In this document: positions 8,871 through 18,356 of the stretch, one piece after another
How the letters are laid out: the number at the start of each line of letters is the position of its first letter
Numbering within the stretch: position 1 is the first letter of the stretch
DNA from: Deinococcus marmoris DSM 12784
GTDB taxonomy: Bacteria > Deinococcota > Deinococci > Deinococcales > Deinococcaceae
Assembly: GCF_000701405.1 (NCBI RefSeq)
Contig: NZ_KL370780.1
Coordinates: forward strand, 1 to 50,095
Reading direction: 5' to 3'
Length of the DNA stretch: 50,095 nt
The notes under the pieces: generated by a model
What the model was told of the DNA's origin: nothing
What the model saw: only the letters and a program-made list of their open reading frames with translations
Databases searched by the model: none
Position numbers and translations under genes: made by a program

Positions 8871-10885
8871 AGGATCTCCAGGGTGGTGACGAGGGTGATG
8901 GGCAGCGTGGCAGTGAGGGTGGCGCGGAAGGAGGGACTCGGCACTTTGAGGCCGTAGCGGGGGGAGTACCAGCCCAGCGGGGTGGCGCCGGAGGCGGGGT
9001 CGTGTTCGCCCCGGCCCAGGTGGACACTGAGTTGTGGATCGAAAGTGGCGCGCAGCGCGCCGGTGTCCCAGGTGACCCAGTAACTGCTCTTGGCCTCGGG
9101 CTGCACGTCGCAGTCCGGGTGCAGATGCAGGTGGAGGCGCAGGTGGTGTTCGCCCTGCCCGGTCACGCGGTCCGTGATGGTGAGAAAGCGGCCACGCAGT
9201 TCAAACTCGCGGGTGTGGACGGGCGCGCCGGGCAGGCGGGTGTAGCCGTCGTGTGCCGCGCCAAGCTGCCCGCCGTCTGGCAGCGGTGTCCAGCTTTTCA
9301 GGGTGGCCGCCGCCTTGTCGGCCCACAGGAACGAGCCGGCCTGCACGCTCTGGTCTTGCAGGTCCAGTTCCAGGGTGTTGTGCGCCGCCGTCGAGCGGAA
9401 GTAGCTGCGCCACACGCTGTCGGCGTGGTAGGCGTAGACCCCCGGGTCCACGACGACCGGCTGTGCCCCGACGGACAGCGTGAACGCCAGGGCGTCGGCG
9501 TGCCCGTGCCCGGCGAGGCTCAGGTATCCCAGTGGGCCGGCGTCGGCCAGCACCCGCACGTTCCGGTGGGGGGGACCGCCGGCGTCCAGCACGAACAGTC
9601 CGGCGTCGGGGTACGCGAAGGAGCCGGGGGCGGCGGGTTCGGCGCGCAGCTCGTCTCTTTTTGCGCCCAGCAGCAGCGCGGCGCTCAGATGGCCGCCCGC
9701 CGGCTCGGCCACCGGGACGCCCAGCCAGTCGCGGCCCACACGCAGCAGGCCGTCCACACGCGGGCTGTTGCGGGCCTCAAGCTGCGCGGCCAGGCCCTCG
9801 TCCTCATCGCCGTAGCGGGGCAGCAGGCCGCCGGGGCCGCGCAGATCACCGATCACGCGCAGAGAGCGGGCCAGCCGGGCCAGGTACGCTGGGGCGAAGG
9901 CGTCGCCAGACCGCTCGCCGAGCAGGGCGGGCAGCAACAGCAATTCGGTGGCGAACACGTGGTACCCGAAGCCCATCTCGCGGTTGACGCCGCTCTCGAA
10001 GAACTGCAGGGCACTCTCGCGGGTCAGGGCGGCCTTGGACGACTGCTGCCACCCGGTGGATTCCGGGTAGACGGGCCACGTGACGCTCGCGACGTACTGT
10101 CCGGCGAGTTCGCCGAGCAGGTGGTTGTTCGCCGATGATCCGCGGGATTCGAAGCCCTCGAGGAAAGTCTGGTGCTGGTACACGCTGGGCCACAGCGGTG
10201 AGTCCGGGCCGAACCACGTCGTCCACTGGGGATGGGGGCGAAGCAGCTCATACACCCAGGCCCAGGCCATCAGCCGCAGGCCGACTTCCAGCCCGCTGGC
10301 CCAGTTGACGCCGCGCAGCGGGGGGTTGGCGAGGATCCAGTCGGCGACGCGCGCAACGGCCCCCGCAGCGTAGCGGTGCTCGCCGGTCAGGGCATACGCG
10401 ACGGCCAGCAGGGTGGTGTGGTGGTGGCGGCTTTTCTCCCAGATGATCTTGATGTCGCCTACCACGGTCGGGTCGCGGTAGTCCAGGGTTGGCCCGAAGG
10501 CGTCGGGGTTGGCGCGTTTGCCGGTCACGTCGCAGCGGTGCCAGTCGGTCATGCCGTCCGGGGTGGGCGCAGTCGGGGCGTCCGCGAAGGCAAAAAAGCG
10601 CCAGCGGCCCTGCAAGATCTCTTCTGCCTCCTGTAAGACGGCGCTGTGGGATGCGTTGCCGGCCAAAGTGCTCAGCTCAGCCGGGGTCAGGGGCAGGCCG
10701 AAAAATCCCTGCTGGGGAAGCCGCTCAAACATCACGCGCTCCGGCGCCGGCAGGCCCCTTGCCCGCCACTGTGCCTTGGTGCGCTCCACCGTAACCCGCC
10801 ACATAACCTCCCTGATCGACATTGCCCTGAGCCGCCTGTAGCGCCAGCGCCAGCGTTGTAACGTTGATTGCTGCTGCCGCGTCAT
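8867..10885 (-). CDS. Heparinase II/III-family polysaccharide lyase-like protein
   Basis: The ATG at 10885 overlaps the upstream stop as ATGA and gives 672 residues. The N-terminal part is a (alpha/alpha) toroid-type domain containing SSANNHLLGEL (251-260), and the C-terminal part is the beta-sandwich Heparinase_II_III domain. Conserved elements are HGHAD (460-464), DPGVYAYHADSVWR (480-493) and STAAHNTL (498-505), the usual Asn/His/Tyr lyase residues. No signal peptide is visible, which is common for the versions encoded inside exopolysaccharide operons; their role there is not settled. Substrates of the family are uronic-acid-containing polymers, which fits the dehydrogenase next door. Confidence 0.82.
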   Translation of the reverse strand: MTRQQQSTLQRWRWRYRRLRAMSIREVMWRVTVERTKAQWRARGLPAPERVMFERLPQQGFFGLPLTPAELSTLAGNASHSAVLQEAEEILQGRWRFFAFADAPTAPTPDGMTDWHRCDVTGKRANPDAFGPTLDYRDPTVVGDIKIIWEKSRHHHTTLLAVAYALTGEHRYAAGAVARVADWILANPPLRGVNWASGLEVGLRLMAWAWVYELLRPHPQWTTWFGPDSPLWPSVYQHQTFLEGFESRGSSANNHLLGELAGQYVASVTWPVYPESTGWQQSSKAALTRESALQFFESGVNREMGFGYHVFATELLLLPALLGERSGDAFAPAYLARLARSLRVIGDLRGPGGLLPRYGDEDEGLAAQLEARNSPRVDGLLRVGRDWLGVPVAEPAGGHLSAALLLGAKRDELRAEPAAPGSFAYPDAGLFVLDAGGPPHRNVRVLADAGPLGYLSLAGHGHADALAFTLSVGAQPVVVDPGVYAYHADSVWRSYFRSTAAHNTLELDLQDQSVQAGSFLWADKAAATLKSWTPLPDGGQLGAAHDGYTRLPGAPVHTREFELRGRFLTITDRVTGQGEHHLRLHLHLHPDCDVQPEAKSSYWVTWDTGALRATFDPQLSVHLGRGEHDPASGATPLGWYSPRYGLKVPSPSFRATLTATLPITLVTTLEIL

Positions 10886-11991
10886 GTCCGCCTCCACTGC
10901 ACCTGCCGGTAAAGCTGCACGAAGCGCCGGGCAACCAGTTCGAGGTCGTACTCGTGTTCGGCCAGCGCGCGGTTGTGTCCCGCCGCAGCCGCGTAGACTT
11001 CGGGGCGCGACAGCAGGTGGCGGGCGACGTCGGCGACGGCGGCGGGCGAGCGGGGCGGCACCAGGCCCCCGCATTCCGGCGTGATCAGGTCTGTGAGCGG
11101 TTGCAGGTCGCAGGTGATGACCGGGATGCCCCACGCCAGTGCTTCAAGCAGCACGATCGGCTGCCCCTCTGCGTAGTACGACGGGAACACGAACAGCGAC
11201 GCGGCGCGCAGCAGCGCCTCCTTGGCCTCTCCGCCGACGTGCCCGTGAAACGTGACGCGCCCGGCGATTCCCAGTTCGGAGGCCAGGGCCTGCGCTGGAG
11301 AGAGGGCCGGGCCATCTCCAGCGACGTCCACCTGCACGCCGGGCAGGTGCGCGGCAGCGCGGATCACGTCGAGGACGCCCTTTTCCTCGAGCAGGCGGCC
11401 CATATACAGCAGCGTCGGGTTCGCCAGGCGCCCGTCAATGAGCTGGTCGACGTCCACGTCCGGCAGGCACACGCCGTTGGGAATGCGGTGCAGGCGGCCG
11501 CGCGCGGCCGGGTAGCGTGCGGCCAGGGCGCGCTCCTGCAGGCGGTTGATGACGACCAGCGCGTCGGCATTCATCAGGACGCGCAGCGCGGCGCGGCCCA
11601 GTATCCCGGGTACGTCGTCGGGCATGCCGCCGTGGAATTCGGCGACAGTGGGCGCGCCGGTCACTTTCGCGGCGATCAGCAGGGCCGCGTCGCGCAGGAC
11701 CGCCTTGGGCGTGAACGACGGGTTGAGGTGAACGAGCTGGCCGCGCGCACGCCGCGCGAAGTTCGGTAGGCCGCGCAGCAGGCTTTGCACACCGCGCAGC
11801 TTGGCACCGAGCGTCTGATCCTCGTCGAGGCCGGCGCCGACGTGTACCTGCTGGACGTGCAGGCCCAGGCGCACGAGCGCGTCGCCCAGCGCGCCGCAGT
11901 GCGCGACCACGCCGCCGCCCACGCGCGGGTGCGGCCCGGACAGCAGCAGATGCATCTGGGATGGTTGGGCCATGCGGGCAGGCTGGCTCAT
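10882..11991 (-). CDS. GT4-family glycosyltransferase
   Basis: A 369-residue GT-B enzyme. It has the N-terminal glycine-rich segment PHPRVGGGVVAHC, a middle LLYMGRLLEEKGVLDVI and the C-terminal donor site FPSYYAEGQPIVLLEALAWG, where EGQPIVLLEA is the typical E-x7-E motif. It should transfer a hexose from a nucleotide donor during repeat-unit assembly at the membrane. The ATG at 11991 overlaps the asparagine-synthase-like stop as ATGA, and its own stop overlaps the lyase start by 4 bp. Confidence 0.88.
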   Translation of the reverse strand: MSQPARMAQPSQMHLLLSGPHPRVGGGVVAHCGALGDALVRLGLHVQQVHVGAGLDEDQTLGAKLRGVQSLLRGLPNFARRARGQLVHLNPSFTPKAVLRDAALLIAAKVTGAPTVAEFHGGMPDDVPGILGRAALRVLMNADALVVINRLQERALAARYPAARGRLHRIPNGVCLPDVDVDQLIDGRLANPTLLYMGRLLEEKGVLDVIRAAAHLPGVQVDVAGDGPALSPAQALASELGIAGRVTFHGHVGGEAKEALLRAASLFVFPSYYAEGQPIVLLEALAWGIPVITCDLQPLTDLITPECGGLVPPRSPAAVADVARHLLSRPEVYAAAAGHNRALAEHEYDLELVARRFVQLYRQVQWRRT

Positions 11992-13883
11992 GCGGGCACG
12001 CCCTGGGCGCGCACGGCCAGCAGCCACAGTTCCAGGTTCAGGACCGTCCAGGCCAGCTTCGCGCCGCCGGACTGTGCGAGCGTGGCCGGGGACAGCAGGG
12101 TCTCGAGCTGCCGGGCGTCCATCAAGGCGCGCACCTGTGCCTGTGGCGAGAGCAGCAGGTCGCGGGTCATGGCCGAGAGCTGCGGGTCAGTGGTCATCCA
12201 CTCGCCCAGCGGCAGCCGGAAGCCGCTCTTGGGCCGGTCGAGCACCTCGCGCGGCAGGGCGTGGGCGAAGGCGTCACGCAGCGGGGCCTTGCCCTTCATG
12301 CGCCGCACCTTGATCTGCCGGGGCAGCGCGACGGCCCACGGGGTCAGTTCCCGGTCGAGCAGCGGCACCCGCTGCTCGATGGAGGCCTGCATGGTCGTGT
12401 AGTCGCCCCGGTGCAGCAGGTTGTTGGGCAGCCAGGCCTCCAGGTCCAGTACCTGCATGCGCTGCATGTCGTCCCAGCCTGCCGGGTAGCGGGCCACGCG
12501 GTCTCCCACCCACTGCCGGGCGCGGTCCGGGTGCGCGCCGGCGAGCAGCAGGCCGCTGACCAGGCTGTCCGGCGCGTCGTTGTTGGCAAACCAGCGCATC
12601 CACCGCGCGGTGCGGTCAGGCTGGCTCAGGGCGTCGGCGGCGATGCCCAGGCGGTTGCGGCGTCCCAGCCAGCGCTGGCCCAGGCTCAGCGCCGGGCCGA
12701 GGGTGCTTGAGAATGCGTCTGCGGCGTATTTGGGGTAGCCGGCAAAGGCCTCGTCGCCGCCCTCGCCAGACAGCACGACCTTGACGTCCTGCGCGGCGCG
12801 CTGCGCGAGCTTGAGCATGGCGATGTCCGCCGGTTCAGAAAACGGTCCGTTGAGGCTGCCGGAGAGCTGCGGAGCCAGTTCTCGGAAGTCGCGGGCACCG
12901 ACCGTGACCGGATGCAGCCGCAGGCCCAGATGCTTGGCGACCAGTTCGGCGTAGGGCAGTTCGCTGCGTTCGCTGCTGGCCCCCTCGAAGCCCACCGAGT
13001 ACGCGTTGACGGTCTCGCCGCCGGGCTGGGCCAGCAGACTGGCGACGACGCTGGAATCCAGGCCGCCGCTGAGAAAGCAGCCCAGCGGCACGTCTGCCAG
13101 GGTATGTCGCTCGACGCTGTCGCGCACCCGCCCACGCACGTCGTCGGTGGTGGCGCTGCGGCCAGTGTGCACCGCACCAGCTTGCCCGGCGACGGCGCGC
13201 TCGACTTCCTCGGTGACGCTGCTGAACTGCACGTGAATGGCCGAACTCGCGCGCGGCGCGACGACCAGCGCCGTGCCGGGTTCCAGGCGCTGCACCCCGG
13301 CATACAGGGTGTGCAGCCCGAAGGTGTGGCGGTACGTCAGGGTATCGAGGACCGAGGTGTAGTCGAGTTCGGCGCGCAGGCCCGGCAGCGTGAACAGCGC
13401 GCCGAGTTCCGAGGCGAAGCCCAGGGAGCCGTCGGCGCTGCGCGCCCAGAACAGCGGCTTGATGCCGAAAGGATCGCGGGCCAGCACGGTGCTGCCGTCG
13501 CGGTGGTCATAGACTGCGGCGGCAAACATGCCGCGCAGCCGGGCGAAACCCGCTACGCCCCACGCCAGGTAGGCGGCCACGATGACCTCGGTGTCCGAGC
13601 GCGTGGCGAAACGCTGGCCGCGCGCCTGCAACTCGTCATGCAACTCGCGGTGGTTGTAGATCTCGCCGTTGAAGACGATGGTCGCCAGGCCATGAACGTC
13701 GCTCATCGGCTGCGCGCCGGCGGCCAGGTCGATGATGCTCAGCCGGGCGTGGCCCAGGCGGGCGCTGCCCACCTGCACGCTGGCCTGGGCGTCCGGGCCA
13801 CGGTGGCGGATCGCGCCGAGGTGCAGGGCCTCGGGGGGACCGGTCAGCGGCAGACTAGAAACGGTACCAAGGATGCCGCACAT
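11988..13883 (-). CDS. AsnB-like glutamine-dependent amidotransferase (asparagine synthase family)
   Basis: The start is the ATG of MCGILG at 13883, because Cys2 must become the N-terminal nucleophile of the glutaminase; AAAGGAGG lies 8 nt upstream. The protein has 631 residues: a class II glutaminase domain (FNGEIYNH at 71-78, RDPFGIKP) and a PP-loop synthetase domain with SGGLDS (272-277) and LSGEGGDEAFAGY. Housekeeping AsnB makes asparagine, but copies inside polysaccharide operons, like WbpS of Pseudomonas O-antigen loci, are thought to convert a sugar carboxylate to an amide. The uronic-acid dehydrogenase in the same operon makes that role attractive; it is inference. It overlaps the upstream gene by 29 bp. 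Confidence 0.88.
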   Translation of the reverse strand: MCGILGTVSSLPLTGPPEALHLGAIRHRGPDAQASVQVGSARLGHARLSIIDLAAGAQPMSDVHGLATIVFNGEIYNHRELHDELQARGQRFATRSDTEVIVAAYLAWGVAGFARLRGMFAAAVYDHRDGSTVLARDPFGIKPLFWARSADGSLGFASELGALFTLPGLRAELDYTSVLDTLTYRHTFGLHTLYAGVQRLEPGTALVVAPRASSAIHVQFSSVTEEVERAVAGQAGAVHTGRSATTDDVRGRVRDSVERHTLADVPLGCFLSGGLDSSVVASLLAQPGGETVNAYSVGFEGASSERSELPYAELVAKHLGLRLHPVTVGARDFRELAPQLSGSLNGPFSEPADIAMLKLAQRAAQDVKVVLSGEGGDEAFAGYPKYAADAFSSTLGPALSLGQRWLGRRNRLGIAADALSQPDRTARWMRWFANNDAPDSLVSGLLLAGAHPDRARQWVGDRVARYPAGWDDMQRMQVLDLEAWLPNNLLHRGDYTTMQASIEQRVPLLDRELTPWAVALPRQIKVRRMKGKAPLRDAFAHALPREVLDRPKSGFRLPLGEWMTTDPQLSAMTRDLLLSPQAQVRALMDARQLETLLSPATLAQSGGAKLAWTVLNLELWLLAVRAQGVPA

Positions 13884-15042
13884 AAGATTCGCCTCCTTTC
13901 TGGGGCTGCAAGGCAGCCGCGTCGTGAAACGTCTGGGCAAAGGCCTCGGCCATGCTCGCTACAGAGAAATGCCGTGTGGCGTGGGCGCGGCCAGCGTCGC
14001 CGTAGCGTGCCCGCAACTCCGGGTCCGTGGCGAGCCGCTTCAGGGCGTGGACCAGGCCGGCCCCGTCGCCGTCGGGAATCAGCAGGCCAGTTTCCCCAGG
14101 GACGATCAGCTCGCTGGGGCCGTAGTCGATGTCGAACGCGACGGTGGGCAGGCCGCAGGCCATGGCCTCGGCCAGCACGTTGGCAAAGCCCTCGGAACGG
14201 GACGCGAGGACAAAGGCGTCATGCTCCAGCAGGAACGCCAGCGGATCGGGCAAGAAGCCCACAAGACGCACATGGGTGTCCAGGCGCAGCGCGGTGATCC
14301 GGGCCATGAGCGCGGCGCGTTCAGGCCCCTCGCCGGCGATGTCGAGCGTAAATTCCGCGCCGCCGTCACGGAGCTGTGCGGCCGCGTCGATCAGCCGGTC
14401 AAAGCCCTTGGCGGGCACCAGGCGGCCCATGGCGGCGAAGCGGGCCGCGCCGCCACAGCGCGGGGGCAACGCTGCGGGCAGCGGCGTGGCGTTGTGAATC
14501 ACGCGTCCCGCCGTGGCCGGCGCACCGGCACCCACGAACTCGCGCAGCAGGCCGTGGGTGGGCACCACCCAGCGGTCCGCCTGCGCGATCACCCGGACGC
14601 GCGCCTGCCGTTTGATGGGGCCGGCGTCGTCGAGATTGCTCAGGGCGTTCTCCTCGTTGGCGACGTGCGCGAAGCCGTGCGCGCGGCGGTTCAGGCTGGC
14701 GACGGCCACACCGGCGTACCACAGGCGGCTGTACACGACCTGCGGGGCGCTGCGGCGCAGGTGGGCGGCCAGGGCCGAGCGTGCCTGGACGACGTTCCGC
14801 ACGGCGCGCAGCGCCCCCTGCCCGCTGCCCCCACGCGTCGCGACCGCCAGGTCCGTGTGGCGCAGATGCTCCACGCCCAGCCGCGCGTGCAGATCCGCGT
14901 CCACCGGCGCGCTGAGCAGCGTCACCAGCTCGCACTCGATGCCGAAATCCGGCAGGGCGCGCAGCAGTTCGGCCATCTGCACCTCCGCGCCGCCGCCGGC
15001 CAGCGCGGGCAGCACCGCCGTAACCCTCAGCGGGCGGCTCAC
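13855..15042 (-). CDS. GT4-family glycosyltransferase
   Basis: The GTG at 15042 overlaps the upstream stop as GTGA and places the conserved strand RVTAVLPALAGGGAEVQMAE at the N terminus, giving 395 residues. The C-terminal half has FAAMGRLVPAKGFDRLIDA, VRLVGFLPDP and SRSEGFANVLAEAMACGLP, a clear GT4 donor site with E-x7-E. As the first GT after the initiating transferase it may add the second sugar of the repeat unit, though gene order does not prove this. Confidence 0.88.
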   Translation of the reverse strand: MSRPLRVTAVLPALAGGGAEVQMAELLRALPDFGIECELVTLLSAPVDADLHARLGVEHLRHTDLAVATRGGSGQGALRAVRNVVQARSALAAHLRRSAPQVVYSRLWYAGVAVASLNRRAHGFAHVANEENALSNLDDAGPIKRQARVRVIAQADRWVVPTHGLLREFVGAGAPATAGRVIHNATPLPAALPPRCGGAARFAAMGRLVPAKGFDRLIDAAAQLRDGGAEFTLDIAGEGPERAALMARITALRLDTHVRLVGFLPDPLAFLLEHDAFVLASRSEGFANVLAEAMACGLPTVAFDIDYGPSELIVPGETGLLIPDGDGAGLVHALKRLATDPELRARYGDAGRAHATRHFSVASMAEAFAQTFHDAAALQPQKGGESYVRHPWYRF

Positions 15043-16439
15043 GCCGCACCCCGGCGGCGCAGCGTGACCAGCACGGTTGCCATCAGCAGGGTCAGGTCGA
15101 GCCACGGACTCCAGCGCCGGACGTACTGCAAGTCGAGCTGCACGCGCGCCTTGAAGCTGGTGCTGCTGCGCCCGGAAACCTGCCACAGCCCGGTGATGCC
15201 GGGCCGGCAGGACAAGATCACCTCGGTGTACGGCTCGATTTCGCTGACTTCCCGTTGCAGGTAGGGGCGCGGCCCCACCAGGCTCATCTCGCCGCGAAAG
15301 ACGTTGAGGAGCTGCGGGAGTTCATCCAAGCTGGCGCTGCGGAGAAAGCGCCCGGCCCGGGTAATGCGCGGGTCGTCGCGCAGCTTGTGGTAATGCGCGT
15401 AGTACGCCCGCGCCTCGGGATCGGCTTGCAGCAGGGCTGCCAGTTTGTCCTCGGCGTCGCCGTGCATGGTGCGGAACTTCAGGCAGTTGAAGGACCGTCC
15501 GCCCCGGCCCAGGCGCGGCGCACCGTACAGCACCGGGCCAGGGGAGTCCAGGGCCACCACCACGGCGATGACCAGCAGCAGCGGGGCGATCAGGGGCATG
15601 AACAGCACGACCAGCAGCAGGTCCAGCGCGCGTTTCTGGCGCAGGTCGCTGGGTTCCAGGTGCCGGCGGTGGACTTCCATCACGCTGAACGGTCCCAGGT
15701 ACGACGATCCCGCCCAGCAACTGTCGGAGGCCGGCTGGCTGACCATCACCAGCACCTGCCGGAAGCTGGCGAGCGGCCCGTCGAGCAGGCGGTCGCGCAT
15801 GGCGTAGGGAATGTTGGGCACTGCGAGGATGGCGAGCTTTGCCATGCCGCTGTCCACCGGCAGGTAACCGAGTTCCCAGTCGTTCCTGAGGACCTCGTTG
15901 ATGTCGCGGGTGGACTCGCCGGTGCCGATCACGGCGACGTCCACCCCCCAGATGTTCAGGGCGCGCAGCGTGATGCGAACCAGGGTCTTGCCGAGGATCG
16001 TGAGCAGCAGGCAGGCGAGCAGGCACAGCAGCAGCGTCCCCAGCCCGGTCATGCCCAGATGCGGGGTCACCAGCGCCGCGATGATCAGGCTGGGCAGCGC
16101 CGCACACGCCGAGATCATGCTGCGCCGCAGGCGTTCGCTGACGTCCAGACCGTAGCCGGGATAGGAGCGCAGAACGATGGCGGCGATCAGCCAGGTGCTG
16201 GTAAACCCGATCTGACCAGGCAGCGTCGCCTCACGCTCCACCACGAAGCTCAGGACGAGGCCTGACACCAGCCACAGCACCACAAAATCGCTGGCGACCA
16301 GGGCGGCCCCGTTCATGGCCGCGCGCCGGCTCAGGCGGTTGGTGTTGATCATGTGGGCGCGGACGACCGGGGTGTCGGCCTGGTCGGCGGTCAGCAGGTC
16401 CGGTGGGCGCGCGTCGTTCAGTGGAGCGAGCTGGGTCAC
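15039..16439 (-). CDS. Polyprenyl-phosphate hexose-1-phosphate transferase (WbaP/WcaJ-type)
   Basis: This 466-residue membrane enzyme starts repeat-unit assembly by moving a hexose-1-phosphate onto undecaprenyl phosphate. Four N-terminal hydrophobic segments (about 40-140) precede a CoA-binding-like middle region. The C-terminal catalytic domain begins at the membrane helix [19 protein letters not shown] and contains FNCLKFRTM, the [21 protein letters not shown] region and [15 protein letters not shown]. The GTG start at 16439 has GGAGG 9 nt upstream. The 40-bp gap to the preceding gene is the only clear break in the chain of overlapping genes, marking the boundary between the sugar-precursor and assembly modules. 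Confidence 0.92.
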   Translation of the reverse strand: MTQLAPLNDARPPDLLTADQADTPVVRAHMINTNRLSRRAAMNGAALVASDFVVLWLVSGLVLSFVVEREATLPGQIGFTSTWLIAAIVLRSYPGYGLDVSERLRRSMISACAALPSLIIAALVTPHLGMTGLGTLLLCLLACLLLTILGKTLVRITLRALNIWGVDVAVIGTGESTRDINEVLRNDWELGYLPVDSGMAKLAILAVPNIPYAMRDRLLDGPLASFRQVLVMVSQPASDSCWAGSSYLGPFSVMEVHRRHLEPSDLRQKRALDLLLVVLFMPLIAPLLLVIAVVVALDSPGPVLYGAPRLGRGGRSFNCLKFRTMHGDAEDKLAALLQADPEARAYYAHYHKLRDDPRITRAGRFLRSASLDELPQLLNVFRGEMSLVGPRPYLQREVSEIEPYTEVILSCRPGITGLWQVSGRSSTSFKARVQLDLQYVRRWSPWLDLTLLMATVLVTLRRRGAA

Positions 16440-16479
16440 GGTCGGTGTCCTCCAGAACGGGGGGGATGGGCGGAGAGCG

Positions 16480-17784
16480 TCACGCGGGTTGCAGGGCCGC
16501 GCCGGCGTACAGCGCGTCCTGCTCGGCGCGCAGGCGCACGGCCAGCGAGCCGGCGGGCAGCGTCACGTCGTCGTAGGTCAGCACGGCGTCTTTGGATACG
16601 GCGCGGCGCAGGGTCGCGCCCTCGGCCAGGCCCATCGGCAGCAGGCGCTGGCCGGCGGTCACGTCCGCGCGCTCGCACTGCCCGTAGGTGTGGTAACCGC
16701 CCAGACCGTCAATCACGGTGCCGGCCTTCAGGTCACACTTGGCAGTGGCGATCACGTCCACCGTCGGGGCACCGACGGGGCGCAGGGCCGCGTCGCCGAA
16801 CAGCACGACGCGCGCAACGGTCAGCGGCACCTCGAAGTGGCACAGGTGGTACGGGGTGTAGAACGAGTACAGCGGACCCTCGCCGAGTTTGTACAGGTTG
16901 AGGTAATGGCGCTGTTTGGGATCATCGTGCGTGGCGAGGACGAACACCCCCGGCCCCGGCTGGCTGCCCACGGTGTAGTCCACCACGCCGCCCAGTGCCC
17001 GCAGCGCCTCCACGTCGTATTCATTCACCAGGCCGTCCACGTGAGCGCGGAAATCCGTGCCGCGCATGCCGCGCTTCTCGATCGTCATGCCAGTGCCGTT
17101 GGCGACGATGGCCTGCTCGAAGGAGATCTTGGTGCCGTCCGCAAAGGACGTGACCATGTACGGGTTCTGGCCCCATTTCTCGGCGAAGCCTTGCTGGGTG
17201 GTGGGCGTGCGGTAGGGGTCTTGCAGCCCCTTGATGTTGCCGCACACCAGCGGCGTCAGGCCGATGCTTTTCACGAAGCGCCACAGGTTCATCTGCACGC
17301 CCGGCTGGTCACCGTCGGCGGCGGTGAGGATTACGCCGGCGGCCTCCGCGCGGCGTTGCAGGATCGCCCCCACCGTGCCGTCGAGTTCCGCGTTCATGGT
17401 GATGACGTGCTTGCCGTGCGCGAAGGCCTCCAGCGTGACCCACGCGCCGAACTCCACCGCGCCGGTCATGTCGATCAATGCGTCGATCCCCTCGCAGGCG
17501 CACAGCAGGCCGGCGTCCTCGGTCACAGCGGGTGTTCCGGCACGCACGGCGTCTTCCAGCGCGCTTACGCTGCCTACGGTAATCGGCTCAAGCCCGGCCT
17601 CCCGGTAAGCGCGCTCGGCCCCGGCCAGGTGGCGGTTCGAGATGGCCACCAGCCGCATGCCCGGCACCGAGTTGATAATCTGGTTGGCGACGCCCCGGCC
17701 CATGAAGCCCGCGCCGATCATGCCCACCCGGATGGGCCGCCCCTCCGCCTCACGCCCGGCCAGTGCGGTGTCCACGATGATCAT
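16480..17784 (-). CDS. NAD(P)-dependent oxidoreductase with C-terminal SAF domain (COG4091-type, homoserine-dehydrogenase-like)
   Basis: The ATG at 17784 overlaps the upstream stop as ATGA, giving 434 residues. A Rossmann domain opens with RVGMIGAGFMGRG (19-31); a homoserine-dehydrogenase/MocA-like domain follows. The last about 90 residues (ATAKCDLKAGTVIDGLGG through DVTLPAGS) are a SAF domain, the antifreeze-like fold seen in NeuB and FlgA. Proteins of this architecture recur in exopolysaccharide and aminoglycoside clusters, but their reaction is poorly known. Here it sits with a cytidylyltransferase, an LhgO-like oxidase and an RmlC-like epimerase, suggesting a redox step on a nucleotide sugar. 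Confidence 0.8.
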   Translation of the reverse strand: MIIVDTALAGREAEGRPIRVGMIGAGFMGRGVANQIINSVPGMRLVAISNRHLAGAERAYREAGLEPITVGSVSALEDAVRAGTPAVTEDAGLLCACEGIDALIDMTGAVEFGAWVTLEAFAHGKHVITMNAELDGTVGAILQRRAEAAGVILTAADGDQPGVQMNLWRFVKSIGLTPLVCGNIKGLQDPYRTPTTQQGFAEKWGQNPYMVTSFADGTKISFEQAIVANGTGMTIEKRGMRGTDFRAHVDGLVNEYDVEALRALGGVVDYTVGSQPGPGVFVLATHDDPKQRHYLNLYKLGEGPLYSFYTPYHLCHFEVPLTVARVVLFGDAALRPVGAPTVDVIATAKCDLKAGTVIDGLGGYHTYGQCERADVTAGQRLLPMGLAEGATLRRAVSKDAVLTYDDVTLPAGSLAVRLRAEQDALYAGAALQPA

Positions 17785-18356
17785 GCCAGTACCTCCCCGG
17801 CGCGCATGGACCCAGCATTCACAGCGGCCTGGGTCAACAGCGGCCACGCGGCGTCCTTCTCCGAGATCACACTGACCGGCAGCGGCCACGCGATGCCCAG
17901 CAGCGGATCGTCGTAGCGCAGCCCACGCTCGGAGCCGGGGGTGTAGAACTCGCCCACCTGATAACTGACCTCGGCCCCGTCGGTCAGCGCCTGGTAGCCG
18001 TGCGCGAACAGTTCGGGCACGTACAGGGCGCGGCGGTTGCCCTCGCTCAGTTCCACAGCGACGTGTTGCAGGTAGGTGTCCGAGCCGGGCCGCAGGTCCA
18101 CGATCACGTCAAGAATCGCCCCGCGCGTGCAGCGCACCAGTTTGGTCTCGGCGGCGGGGGCGAGCTGATAGTGCATCCCGCGCAGCGTGCCGGCGCGGTG
18201 GTTGAAGCTGAGGTTGCACTGCGCCACCTGTGGTTTCAGGCCGTGGGCCTCGAATTCGTTCATGCAAAACGTCCGTGCAAAGCCGCCGCGCTCGTCCTCG
18301 CGCAGCTCCAGATCAATGATGAACGCGCCCTTCAATTTGGTTTCGGTGAAGATCAT
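17781..18356 (-). CDS. rfbC: RmlC-like sugar 3,5-epimerase (dTDP-4-dehydrorhamnose 3,5-epimerase family)
   Basis: A 191-residue cupin enzyme of normal RmlC length, from the ATG at 18356 (ATGA overlap). It has RTFCMNEF, GTLRGMHYQ with catalytic His62, ILDVIVDLRPGSDTY with the partner Asp, and VPELFAHGYQAL. The classical enzyme epimerises dTDP-4-keto-6-deoxyglucose. No RmlA, RmlB or RmlD is encoded nearby; the operon has a cytidylyltransferase instead, so this copy may act on a CDP-4-keto sugar or another keto-sugar. The gene symbol reflects family membership, not proven substrate. Confidence 0.85.
   Translation of the reverse strand: MIFTETKLKGAFIIDLELREDERGGFARTFCMNEFEAHGLKPQVAQCNLSFNHRAGTLRGMHYQLAPAAETKLVRCTRGAILDVIVDLRPGSDTYLQHVAVELSEGNRRALYVPELFAHGYQALTDGAEVSYQVGEFYTPGSERGLRYDDPLLGIAWPLPVSVISEKDAAWPLLTQAAVNAGSMRAGEVLA

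Noticed and set aside
8040..10138. Long open frames on the strand opposite the dehydrogenase and lyase genes (for example 9002-10138)
   Set aside because: They lack ribosome sites, have composition typical of antisense frames in high-GC DNA, and overlap genes with clear catalytic motifs.
12912..16265. Plus-strand open frames of 300-500 codons opposite asnB, GT4 and WbaP-type genes
   Set aside because: These are shadows: low-complexity Arg/Gly/Gln-rich translations with no domain, opposite well-supported genes.
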